From assembly GCF_017654505.1 (NCBI RefSeq), contig NC_054560.1:1-64000 (forward strand): 64,000 bases of DNA. The letters are read 5' to 3'. The position numbers were made by a program, and so were the translations under genes. This document shows positions 22,566-35,500 of the stretch, piece by piece. Positions within the stretch are counted from its first letter, which is position 1. Each line of letters opens with the position of its first letter. Source of the stretch: Polyodon spathula (lineage: Eukaryota; Chordata; Actinopteri; Acipenseriformes; Polyodontidae). Under the pieces are notes generated by a model. That model saw nothing but the letters and a program-made list of their open reading frames with translations, had not been told where the DNA came from and made no database searches.

Positions 22566-23065
22566 NNNNNNNNNNNNNNNNNNNNNNNNNNNNNNNNNNN
22601 NNNNNNNNNNNNNNNNNNNNNNNNNNNNNNNNNNNNNNNNNNNNNNNNNNNNNNNNNNNNNNNNNNNNNNNNNNNNNNNNNNNNNNNNNNNNNNNNNNNN
22701 NNNNNNNNNNNNNNNNNNNNNNNNNNNNNNNNNNNNNNNNNNNNNNNNNNNNNNNNNNNNNNNNNNNNNNNNNNNNNNNNNNNNNNNNNNNNNNNNNNNN
22801 NNNNNNNNNNNNNNNNNNNNNNNNNNNNNNNNNNNNNNNNNNNNNNNNNNNNNNNNNNNNNNNNNNNNNNNNNNNNNNNNNNNNNNNNNNNNNNNNNNNN
22901 NNNNNNNNNNNNNNNNNNNNNNNNNNNNNNNNNNNNNNNNNNNNNNNNNNNNNNNNNNNNNNNNNNNNNNNNNNNNNNNNNNNNNNNNNNNNNNNNNNNN
23001 NNNNNNNNNNNNNNNNNNNNNNNNNNNNNNNNNNNNNNNNNNNNNNNNNNNNNNNNNNNNNNNNN
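22566..23065. other. Assembly gap of 500 N
   Basis: Exactly 500 undetermined bases, so probably a fixed-size placeholder of unknown true length. The open frames crossing it are artefacts. It lies where 5' exons of the neuropeptide FF receptor would be expected. Confidence 0.99.
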
Positions 23066-23990
23066 TCCCTGAGAATCTTTGAGAGAGATGTACTTCCCTT
23101 GTATTGTGCAACACCTGTGAAGAGGACCCCGATTACAAACCTACAATACCCAGTTGCCTCCAGTCAATTAAGAGCAATGTATCCAACACTCATTACTTCC
23201 TGCTCCCATCTCTGTGCTGCAGGGATCCAAGCTATAGCTATTTCTGTTTTTTGACATTTTTGCGCAAACTCTGGGCCAACAACCAGATACATCCATACAC
23301 CAGGGAACCGAACAGCAACAGAGTGTCACTTACCTGGTGTTTCACAATATTGCGTTTTAATTTCGCCAAGCCAGAAATAGCTAAACAAATCGATGACATA
23401 AACAATGGATTTGACTGCAGGCATTGATGAACACAATTAACATAAAAGGGAAATACTAACGGCCAAGTTGACACCCATTTTAAATACTTTTTAAAGCTTC
23501 TTGTAAACAGGACCAGCGTGTCCGTGCTTGGTGCTGGGGCAGCACTGAGCTCCAGCTGAACGATCTCAACACAGTCCCACTGCCAGACATAGCTTAGCAA
23601 AGAGCAATGCAGCTTCTTATTTTACTGCCTGTTCACCTGCCTCTTTACCGTTCCCAGTGCTTCTTATAATTACTCAAATACTGTTATTTACTTTATTTAT
23701 TATGACAAGTCTGTTTTCAGTTTGTGAGCTTCAGTTCCAGTTACCAGCCACAGCTGTACCGGTATGAAACACTGGCTTGATCAGTGTCTTTAAAAAAAGT
23801 TAAAAACCAGCGCTGTGTCGTGATCTGCTGCTTTCCAGCCACATGCTTCTATTCCCCGCGGTCTTCTTGTTGCACATCGGCACAAACTCCACCCTGGCTT
23901 ATATGTCAACGGACCAAGTATTGTGTAAAATGAAACAATCCAACACAAACGTTACAGTAATCAACAAGTTTATTGTTTAAAAAAATTAAA

Positions 23991-24041
<51 letters not shown>

Positions 24042-27000
24042 TAATAATAATAATAATAATAAAAAAATTGTCATGTTTGTTAAACATTTGTGTGCTATGC
24101 AAAAATCCCATCAGAGGTTACTAATATACAACAAAGGGAATAAATATCAGCCATAAGATCACTGTTTTTTTTGGCACATCCCTAAAGTATTGCTTCCTCG
24201 CTTAGTACCCCAACACTAGGGATTAAAACTGTACTCTGGATTGGACAATAGTAACACAGGCTTGCATTTCTTTCACCCCATTGAAATCACAATGAAACAG
24301 CAGACATTGGTCTCACTCAAAACACTGAAAGGAGGTTTTTATAAAAGGTAAAAAAAAACAAAACAAAAAAAAAAACACACATAACTAATATATATATATT
24401 AGTGTGTGTGTTTAAAGCGTATTTTATGTAACCATTTGTCTTTAAATACACAGTAGATTTCCTACTTCAATTATTGTACACTTATATATATATATAATAT
24501 ATTGAGCTGAAACACTTCCCCTGGTAGATTCACATGGAATTGTTTTTCTAGTGTGTGTTTTAGTGGTCTGGGATAAATCCTTTGAAACACTAGATTCATC
24601 GTGGTGCCGTGGTTTTGTAATCGTGTTTCACAGACCAGGGGGGATAGCAATAATGTGTGTCAGCTACTAAAGAAACTTTCCAATTAAAAATTTAAAAAAA
24701 AGAAATTGAAACTTAATTTAATGCAAATATTGTACACGATTATCAAAATACAGCTTGGGTAATTAAAACAAGTACTGGATTCATCACCACCAATAAGTGC
24801 AGAGGTATTCAAAGGAACTGAATACGAACTACTGGCAGATTATGATACTGGAGGTTTGCACCCGTCTCTGAGAGACAGGTCTGCTTTTAGAAGCAGTCTC
24901 AGCTCCTGGGTATCTTACATAATAAACTGCATCTCACTATTACCTGCGTGGTCTCTTTCATTGAAGCAGTTCTGCTGTAGCAGTAATGCAAGAATTTATA
25001 TGTATTCACTACAGGGCCGGGGTTTGTATTCTCAGAATACAGTTTCCCATCCAGATTTCCATTGAGGAAAATGGATCTGCAGATAAAGGATAGCAGAACA
25101 ACCGTTTTAAAATCAACCCCTTGAGCGAGAAGTGTTTTTTTCTGAAAGGAAAAAAAAACAAACAAAAGGATTACATTTTTTAAAAGAGCAAGCAACGACT
25201 TAAATAATTGAATTGCTCTTACTAAATTTCGTGCTTATAGGTTTGATCGGCATTGTTTGTTTTTTCTTTCACCTTCAGGAAAAAATGAATAAATAAATAA
25301 ATAACAGGGGCAGTAATCTTAACCGAGACGACATCAAGACAAAGACGGCTCGAGTAACTGTCTATCAAGGATTTGATATATAAAGACCACACCGAGGGAA
25401 CACCCAGGCACTAACCGGACACATGGAAAAAAACAAGGGTCGTTAGTGTTTACTAATACGAAGGGCGGTCACTTTCACAGCTAGACTTTTTGTATGTCAA
25501 AGATATGATTTTAAAAATGTCCATGTGCTGTAATTTAATATTCCCTTTGGCTCCCAGCACTCGGATCAATGCGAGAGTCTCCCCTGGAAGCACAGAGGCC
25601 GGACTTATTTAAACCGTGCACACTGACTGGTGCCATGTGTGCCCTAGTGTTAGTCCACATGGCTGAATTCTGGACCGTTCAGCACTCTGCAGGAGAAAAG
25701 AAGTCATTCAAAATAAAAAAAGACCCTGGTCCAGCAGACAGAAAAACAAACTGACAAAGTGAATTCCGTTTAGAAAGCATGGTGAACACTGCAAACATGT
25801 TTAACTGTTACCAGTACAGGCTTTGGAACTGAACCCCTAACACACATCAAACAACCCCAAAGACAGGGATCTGCAAGCTTTGCTACAAGCTTTCTCTAGA
25901 GAGACTTATTGCAGAGTAATATGTGTGTGTGTGTCCCAGTTGAAAGCTGTTGCAGGGCTGTGAATATTGCACCTACTGGTTGCCTCAAAACATGCTTTGT
26001 GTATCTCTGTGGTTCTGCATTGGGGCCTCCTGCACCCCCCAACACAGCTGGTACTTAAACCCAGAATTGAAAAGCATCTACAGGATGGTAATTTTGCTTA
26101 TAAGTAACACCCACAATGACACATTTACTACACAAGCTGTTTCACCTTTAAAAGGCACAACCACATGGTACACTTGCACATTATTATTTTTTCCCCCAAT
26201 AGCCCATTCCAGTTATCTAGCCAAAAAGCTTCCTACGGGGAAAAAAGTAAAAACTCGTAAGGCGTGATTCCCACGGTCCCTAACGGTGCTCTGTAAGGTG
26301 GAGTGGGTCCAAAGCGTTCCGAAACCCATGTAGGTCCACTTGTGCAATTCTGCTAGCTTTCAGGACATTTTTCTGCCTCCTCTACCTCCATTTTATAAAT
26401 GCTAAACAACAAACTGAACACGGTTTAAAAATGCCGCCTTAAAAAAGGGATGCTGAATTGTGGGCCTGCATAGGAGTTGAAATGCACGGGAAAAAAACCA
26501 AGAATGTGACAATAGACAAGTTCATTTCTTTAGTGTACACCCCACAGCAGCTTCATTAGAGAGGAAACGACTTCCACAGTTAATATGCTGAACAATGTCC
26601 ACTATTTGCAATGTGTTAGAAAACCAGGCCTGTTGGGTATATTCTCAAAGCCAGCGGAGTGGAACCTCAGGTTATAGCTTATTCTGATTGGTGTTTCCAG
26701 GTACAGTAGACCTACCCTAACCCCAACCCTGTTCAGATCAGTGATCTGTACCAGAACACCAGTACCTGAACCTACAGCTTCTCATTTTATCCCCACAGTT
26801 AGAGGGAGTCCAATGTTGTGAGAAAACTAAGGGAACTGGTTGACAGTCCTCCTCGGATCGTCAGACAGCCGCACAATTAGAAAGCCTGGAGATCGATCAC
26901 ACCATTGAAGAGTGAACAAGCCTAATTATCAGGCACCCCAAAACAACCCCCAACAAAATTAGATACACCTGCCATATCACTGTCAATCAGCCGCTGCGTC

Positions 27001-28900
27001 GTCACTGAATCAACACAGAGGATGGAGGGTATTTATTGTTCTGGAGGGAGGAGTGATCACTCCTTCATGAATGAGAACAATTCCTTACTATTGTTGCATC
27101 AGGAACATCTGCAACCTTGAATGCAGAAGCACCCGCCAACTGAGAGCCACCGATCACAGTCTGTCAGTTGTCTTGCCCATCCTGACACACTGAATTGCAG
27201 GGGAGTGCTTTTAGATTAGAGAATATGTAATGCAGAGCTATATATCAGAGGTGCTTCTCATTTTTTTGTCCAGCTTCTTAATACAGGATTTATCTAGTCA
27301 AAGATGTCATTCTACTGAAAGGTGATAATGGAAGATATATAGATTCGAAGCCAGGAGGAAGTAGAGCTCAAAGTCCCGTCACCACCCTGTTTAATACTTT
27401 TTGATTGGCTAGTACCTGCGTCCTTCAGCCAATGGGAACCTGTTATTCAAGTCACGTCCCTTTGCTCAGTCACAATCTTCGGGGAACACAGAATCGGCTT
27501 TCAATTCAGAGCAAAGTTTGCGCCATTTTGTTTTCTCTCAAATGACAAAACTATGCACGTCTCATAACCGAAAAAATAAACATTTAGTTCAGTTTGGTGT
27601 CAACTTTGCACTGCAGCAAAAGCTCAGCAGCTTAAAAAACTGTTTTTTATTGTGCCACTGGATTTCTTTTTGGGCTAACGTTGGCCCAGATTCAAGTTGC
27701 CATTTAGAGTCTGTTAATAAAAAGCTAACATCCTCACACAAGGCACAGACTGAAACACTGGAAACGGTGGGTATTGCAAACATCCCTCAAACTACCTTCC
27801 TTTAACCAATGAACCCATCTGACCACAGAGGGGTGCTGTTGCTCTACAAACAAAAATCCTTAACAGTCTAATATACACACACCTTTGGGAAATCACTAAC
27901 AAACTTGAGCCCTAGAGTGAATGGGTGCGATTTATTGCTTTGTCAGAAGATGTGGTAGCATTAAGGTGTAGACAGTGTATGCTTGCTTCTGTAAATATAT
28001 TACAAATCTCAATGGGCACTCTGCACGTTGAAACAAATTAAATACATAAAACCTGCAGACTCCTACATTTAAAATAAGCTACTCAAGGGTGTGCTTCCTT
28101 AGTTGTATTTAACCCCTATGAAAGAATGCATGATGCGCTACTAAAACAGTGAAAACTGATTGGTCTACAATACTTAAAAATAGATAAGGGGAATATGAAA
28201 AAAAATCGTAGCAGCAGCATTCAATGCTGGCCTCAGAAAATCTATTAAAAGGGGATTTACTCTTATAACTTAGTAAAATCTGGAACAGCGATGTTGATTA
28301 GATTTTAGGGCAAGCTGAAGTTGTAAAGCTCGACTGGTAGATTAGCTCAGCCAGCGAAAGGCGATACGGGGGAGGGGCAGGTACAGGGAGAGGGGAGAAG
28401 CAGTAGTTTAAAGACCTTTAAAAATACTTAAAATCAAAAGTGCTCGACTTGGTTCTTCGGCTGCCTTTAACACAGTTCGATACAGTCATTTAAAATGGAC
28501 TTCCCAGGGCACAGAAAATAAAGTCCTCTTTAAACAGCAACTTGGTGTGGGTATGAAACATCAAGAGCTTTTTAAAAGATATATTGTGGCCTCGATATAT
28601 CTCCCTGAATGTAACTTCGCTGGTTCTACGTGGCATGTCTTACTGCCTGGTGTCTTAGTGTTGCAATGGGACAGGTTAATAGTTACACTCAGGAACAGAC
28701 GTACTTGGGGGGCAGGCGTGACTCTGAGAGCTGTACCGACGACAGGAGCTTTAAAACGGACAGAGACCAGGTGATCCGAGGAACGAAAACCGGGACACTT
28801 GCATCCACACTGGGATGCACTCTAAATGGTATGCTAGGCAGTCTATGGCGTTTATATTCTGCTTTAAAACTTCAAATAAATTTCATGGGGGACTGAAGCC
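23066..28900. other. No coding exon recognised; contains likely MLLT1 3' UTR end and intergenic DNA
   Basis: I looked on the minus strand for the NPFFR TM1-TM4 exons and found no match by eye. The region is AT-rich with microsatellites. Candidate minus-strand poly(A) hexamers (AATAAA) for MLLT1 lie at 27936-27931 and 27651-27646. Confidence 0.4.
23990..24066. repeat. (TAA)n microsatellite
   Basis: About 25 TAA/AAT units interrupted by a few extra A residues. Confidence 0.95.
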
Positions 28901-29400
28901 CTACCGTTCTGTTTAATGATGACATCATGATGCCTACAACAGCGTGACCCGAACCCAGAAGGGACTGGCAGCTTCTCTTCTCTCCTGGCAACCTACCGAA
29001 CCCCACCCAAAACTACTGAAGATGAACACACGCTGGATTTGAGGAAGACAACTTCTAAAAGGATGGGTCTGTGTACCTCTGGAACCGTGACTCAGTCGAG
29101 CCATTGTGCATTTTATAAAATCGAGAGCAAGCGTGACCACAGAAAACCAGTCACGCTGTTGGCTACACATATACACATATATATAATATATCTATATAAG
29201 ATACAGCCTCTGAGTGTCTGTTCACTGTGACGGTGGCAGACCGGGGGGGAGGGGGCAGTGGATTGTGGTGCACGACAGCCACTTCCCTCTTGGTACCCCC
29301 TCCCCTGTTGCCACAGCTTCCTGTGTCGTTTGTTTGATTTTTGTTTTCCCACCCCGAGTTCTTAGGAAAGACAAAGCCCCGCCCGCTCCCAGACTTCCTG
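28890..29400 (-). other. MLLT1 3' UTR (proximal part)
   Basis: Non-coding sequence after the MLLT1 stop. A variant poly(A) hexamer ATTAAA lies on the minus strand at 28917-28912; canonical AATAAA hexamers are about 1.5 kb further on. The true end is not determined. Confidence 0.45.
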
Positions 29401-29529
29401 TCACGTGGCTGTTGCTTCCAGGTAGCTCTGTAGTTTACGGACAGTCGATTCGTCCAATGAGAAGAGGTCAAAGTCAAAGGTGGTGTTGGTGACGTTGAAA
29501 TGGCCCGTCTCCTCGATGAGATTCACAAT
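29401..29529 (-). CDS. mllt1: MLLT1 exon 12: ANC1-homology domain, end and stop
   Basis: Encodes [39 protein letters not shown] and the C-terminal TAT, then a stop at 29401-29403. Nearly identical to human ENL. Confidence 0.97.
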   Translation of the reverse strand: MVNLIEETGHFNVTNTTFDFDLFSLDESTVRKLQSYLEATAT

Positions 29530-32500
29530 CTGTGTGAGCGGAGAGGACATGTTTTATCTCCTGTGTTCAAGTTATCATTTGAGTGTTTGCAGTTACACAT
29601 CTTGTTTGATCCCTTAATGGAGGCAGGAAGAGGTGCGTTTAGCATGGGACTGCTGGCACCTGATCATCACAGTAACACTTCAGAACAAGGTGCTCCTAAT
29701 AAATCAGGAATGAGTGCACAGAACAGCTCACATATTGATCAGCATTGCCAGAAAGCTAAGTAAAAATATATGTTTAAATCACGGTTTTATGAGCTGGTAT
29801 TTACTCGTACATAGTACCCCCCATAGCTGGAGGACACTATACCCAGCACAGCAGTGCAGAAACACAGCCTGGGAGACACACACTACAGACAGACAGGCAG
29901 GCAGGCAGGCAGACGGACAGGTTTACCTGCTGCAGGACGTTCCGTTCTCGAAGTGCCATCAGCCGCCGATGCAGATCCACAAGCTCGTCTGTGTACGCCT
30001 GAGGAGACAAACAGGGGCTGTTTATACAGGTAACCAACAAAGGCACACGGAAAACCTGGACCAATTCCTTCCGGAATGAACCTAGCTCGTTTAGGGCTGC
30101 CGGAAGGGGAAGACTTTCACGCAGCGCAGATTTGTATTCACCTTGTCGTATCCCTTCTTCAGCATCTTCTCAGGTCTGCTGCAGGGGTCTGGACTTTTCC
30201 TCACAGAGACCTGAGCAAAAGGAAAGTTACACTGATCACATCAAGATGATGGTATTTCTCCACCCTTTCTCTAGTTCTATACACAGGATGACATCTGTAC
30301 ACAGGATAAGACGGACTGGAATTTTGGCAAATACTGTACTCTGTAATTGGTTGATTTCTGATATGTCATTTATAATAACTATTACGTCATTTATCCACTG
30401 TTTCTCCAGATAAACAGTAGTATACACACCCCGGTCTACCAAAAAGCTGTACTGGTTTGCATATGCTAAGATTCGATCTCCTGCCCATCTTCCTGGATAT
30501 ATGCAGTTTTAATGAAAAGGGCTGGTAAAAACCACGATCATTTGTTTAGCCTGGCAGAAAGAGAGTTTAAATCTTAGCTTGGATCCCAGCGACTGCATTC
30601 TTCATTCTGCTAAGAATAGAGATCCCGCACTCTGAAACACAGACCACACAGTGAGCCTGAGCAGCCTGTAGCGTGGTGCAGTTCCCCTGCTGCTCCACTA
30701 GAGGGGGCGGTCACCTTGTTGTTGGCCGAGCTGTGCTTCAGAGGGGGGGCCGGAGGATCTCGACTTGGGGGGTGGGACCCTTCGCTGCTGTCACTCTCAC
30801 TGCCAAGACTCAACCTGCCGAGGAAACAGAATGAAAGCTGAAACACAGACAGCGAAGGACTGTTGAATATTACCACTGCCCGCTGAAGAGACCGATGAGC
30901 CCAAAAGGTTTATTGGAGTTCATTGTTGTCATTATTTGGTAGAACAGATAGTGCAGCCTCTTAACTGCAGCTATGGTCAAAGGTTTTGCATCACCTACAA
31001 TAACGCAAGTGTCTACCAGAAGCCATAATAGTAGCACAGAATTTGATGCTTGATTTCAAAATCTCACATTTTTCAATTTTAACTTAACATGATTCAACAG
31101 GTTTCATTCGACTTTATGAAGCAAAATCTGTTAATTCTACAAGGTGATGCAAAGCTTTTGGCCTCAGCTGTGTATGAATTGCAATATTATCAAGGGGAGA
31201 TGCTGCTCCAGTGCAGGCTGAGAGAGTGACCGGCCCCGGGCTGACAGGGAGACCGGCCCTGGCACACACACACTGACCTTGTGTCTCTGTTGGGCGGGTT
31301 GGTTTTCACGGGCGTCTCCCCCTCAGTGCTGCTGTCATCATCGTCTGACTCCTCTGACTGCAGGTCCTCCACCATGGAGCGCAGGGGGCCTGGGAGGAGA
31401 GAGCAGAGCTCCGATCAAAACCAGCAGGGACACACTGCAATTCAAACACAGCTGCGGTCAAACCTCTTGCATCACCCTACAGAATGAACTCACTTGGCTT
31501 CAGAAAGTCAAACGAAACCTGCAGAATAATCTAACGCTAAACTGAACTGCACACTGCTTTGTCGATTTCCATATACATGAATAATGAGACATTTTGAAAT
31601 CTAAACTGAAATACTGTACTACTGTTATGCTTTCCAGCAGACTTTTGCGTTATCATTTTGTAGTTTATTTGATTACATGATATCAAATAAAATATCTAAA
31701 TATATGGACACCTGGAATCAATGACAATTGCAATTGTGCAATTCGTAAATGCAATTACAGTACAACTGTAACTGTAGGTAAGCCTTGGCACATCACTGTA
31801 ATTATACCATACACCTGATCGATCCCAGTTCAATACCGCATTTATCTGTCATTCGATCATTATTCTTGTATTTTCAGTGACCCCATTTATTTAATAAGTT
31901 CTGTAGTGTGTTGCTGTATTTGCACCAGTGATTACTGCTGGGTTATTTAGAAGAGTACAATGCTAGTGTGTCGCTCTTTGTTACTTTTCAGTGTGATTGT
32001 AATCACTGCAGCAGAGTTGTAATTGTAATTGATCACAATACCAGTGTAATTGTAACTGTAATTGATCACAATACCAGTGTAACTGCAATTCCAGCGAACC
32101 TTTCTGCTCTGACAGTGATCAGAATTTTAACTGGCCCCAGGGCTGGCACTAAGTTTCAATTCCTTTTGAAGTTTATTCTAAGATCACAGCACAGAAAAGC
32201 GCTTTCCAAACTCTGTGTTCATTTTAGGAACCATAAAGAACAGTCAAAAGTTTACGAGAAGTCAGACAGGAAGATGGTGTCATGCCTCCCTTCTAAAAGC
32301 CTGTCTTGGAGTCTTTATTCAACATAGACCCAACATAAGCTACAAAACCACTGCTGGATCCCAGATAAAAAGATAACACATACAGACAGGACTTTTAATC
32401 TCATCTTGATCAAAGACCCGCGCTTTCAGGCCCCTGAAACTGTACTCAGTAATCGCTGGATCCCAGTAATTTCTTTACTCTGTGCTACAGCCTGACTCCC

Positions 32501-35500
32501 TTCCTCTTAGCAGTGTGCTGGCCAGACGCCTAGTCTCGATTACTCCCCCCCCCCCCCCCCCCCTCCAGTGTTGAGTGGGAGGAATCTTCAGCTTTAATGT
32601 TCCATACCGAAACGGAACCTCATTGACTGACTCACCCTGCTTCCACTCGGCTGCGCTTCTACAAGGGAGCCACTAGGGGGACCCCTGTCAAGGTTATTTC
32701 TTTACCACTTTTATTAATCCAGGAAGCCAAACCCAGATTAATTCTCTCTTACAAAGAGGGACCTACTAGGAGCACTATGTGTGCACTGGTGAAAAAATCA
32801 GCTCATAACAGCCACTGTTAAGTGTTAGGGAGAGCGCTGGGGATTGGGAGTGTGGTACCTTGAGAGTGGTTCTGCGAGGGCTCAAAGTCGGAATCAGAGC
32901 TGGAATCGGAGCTGGAACTGGAATTTGATGGACTTGACGGCACAGACTGGAAAGGGAAAAGGGAAAAAGGTCAAGCGCACTGACAGCAGCGGATTTAGCT
33001 GCATCTCACAATCCACTACACTCTCAAATGTAGAGGTGCATTCAGCAACTGTCAGCAACTTTTCAAAAGCAAGAAGCAAAAATGTGATATAACAGTAATA
33101 CATTACATGCATTGATTCTTATGAACATGAATTACGGTCTTAAAGTAAGACACACCACAGCATTCATGTGACTTGTGACTTGAGCCGGATTCAGAGCCAG
33201 GCCTCCACGGTGTGCATTCAGATGGATATAAAGGCTTTCGTCTATTAGTCTATTACTTTACTTTTGCTTCCTGCTTTTGAACACTCAGGTGATTGCAGTG
33301 TGCCGCTCTGGAAGGAGCTCACCGCGCCTCACCTCCGATTTCGACGAGGCCTCGTCCTCTGAATTGGAGTCGTCCGTCTCCGCTGGCTTCTTCACCTCCT
33401 TCACTTCAGTGGTCTCGTTCTTCACCTTCTCCGGGCGTCCTCCGCCGCTGCTGCTGCTGCTGCTCTTCTCTTTGGGGGGCTTCTTCTCGGGGCAGCTGGG
33501 GGGGGGCAGGGCAACGGTGGAGGAGGAGACGCGGGGGGAGGTGCTGGTAACGCCCTTCAAACTCTCCGAGCTGCCCTTCTTCTGCTTCTTAGTGCTGGGC
33601 TTGGGGGACTCCACGTTGGCCGGCCTCTTACTGAATGCCTTGGGCTCTGGCTGGCCGCCTCCCCCACCCCCTCCACCTCCGCTCCCCCCACCCTTTGGGG
33701 ACATGCCCTCCATCTTGGACTCCTTCAAGGTCAATTTGGGCTCCTTGAACGCGGCTTTGGGGGGCGCCTTGACCTCCTCTTTGTTTCCCTTGCTGTCCAG
33801 TTTCCGTGCAGACGGGGTCTCCTTGGCAGGCTTGCTGGCCTCGCGCTCCCCCTCCCCCTTGCTGGAGCCCTTGCTCTCAGAGTCCTTGCGTGGCCGCTCG
33901 CCCCGGTGCTCCTTGGTCACTTTGTGAGGCTTGGACGTCTTGCTGCTGCTGCTGCTGTCTTTAATGGACTCCTGAGAGAAGCAGGCATGGAGGGTTTAAA
34001 GCAGAAGGGTTAGTCGAAAATCTGCATGTCAAATAAAAATGTTAGTGTTTACACAACAGTGTGTGTGCAGCTCTATCACATTCAGCATTTATTCAAAGCA
34101 CTGAGTGTGCTTCTAGTACATAGTTAGTAGGTAGAATGAAAGAGCAGGTCTTAGTTTTTTAGCTTTTTTTCTGCCTCCTCACCTGGATGTCAGTTATGGT
34201 GCTTTGACTAGGAGTTAAGGAGCCGGGATTCAGCTCTAGCTGTCTGCTACAGACACATGGACAGATCGGCCAAAGTGTCTGAACCCTTTCATGCACGTAA
34301 TATTTAAAAAAAAAAAAAAAAAAAAATCATCATGCATTTGCATCTTCCACCCGTCCCCATATAAAGATTAGAAGAGAGTTTTATTCATCCTCAGATGAGG
34401 TCAACATGCATGAAAGTGTTAATATCATTACTGGCAGAAAATCAAAAGGAAATCTAGATGCTCTGTATATACATCCAGAGCAGAACTGAGAGCACTTGTG
34501 AACGCAGATGAATGCCATTTAACAGACATATACACAAATACATTCAAACACAGTGTCTGAGCAACGCAGAATCACTCCGAACGATTGCCTAGATCATAAA
34601 ACCATAAGGGGACAGTCAAATGATAAGAAAATCTCACTTAAAACTGCAGGTAGACGACCGTTTTGAAGAATGGCTTCATCACCTTGATCGAGTGTTAGAC
34701 ATCATGGATGGATTATTTTTAACCGACTGTACCTTCCAGACAACCCACAAGAGTCTCTACGAAATCAGACCTTTTTATTCTGTCCGTTCATTAAACCAAC
34801 ACCTCGGCATTAAACTGACCTTTGACCCGTGGGAAGGTTTGGTCTTCTTCGGGTCGGAGAATGCTGAGAGGGGGATTGTGGGTAACATGGGGTAGTCTGG
34901 ACTCGGCCTTGTGACGGCCTCAGCTCCCTCGGGCATCACCATGACCTGGGAACGAGAGGGGGAGCAGAACGAGTTAACCGTCTGTCTGTCTGTCTGTCTG
35001 TGTGTCCACAGGTCCAGGAGTGAGCCCATCCGCATCAGGAAAGCACAGACAGCAACGTTGGTAAACATCACAGAAAAGCAGATGGCATAGTCCATTATTT
35101 ATTTTCATACATAAAGATGCAACATCTGAAAATGTTCTTATTTACCACTGCAGGGTGAATCACTGTTTTACTGGCTCTGACTCTGATCTATTTTGCATTC
35201 ATTCCAATCCAATGACAGAATGACAAGGTGAATCACACTGTTCCAAACGACACCGCTTTGCTCAGCAGTTTAGTAGAAAAGTACTTCCCCGAATTGAGTT
35301 GCTAAATTTAGTACCAAACACACTTTCTTTTTCATGCTTTGTAGTTGTTACATGAACAAGTATTGAGTGCTCTGTTCACTTCACTCACGAGGAAGGAGGT
35401 AACACCCTGCAACCTCTATAAATACTGAGCCACCGAAAAACTGGATTGCTGGATAAATGTTCAATAGCTTAAAAAAAAGAGATTTCTGAGAATAATTATT

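Noticed and set aside
22275..23114. Large frames across the N gap
   Set aside because: Unknown bases were translated as X; there is no coding evidence on either side.
23238..23600. A 120-codon minus-strand frame considered as a missing NPFF receptor exon
   Set aside because: It lacks the expected TM2-TM4 motifs and family spacing, and has no fitting donor in phase with the exon at 22156.
33277..33927. A 216-codon plus-strand frame opposite MLLT1 exon 6
   Set aside because: Shadow of the low-complexity coding sequence on the minus strand.
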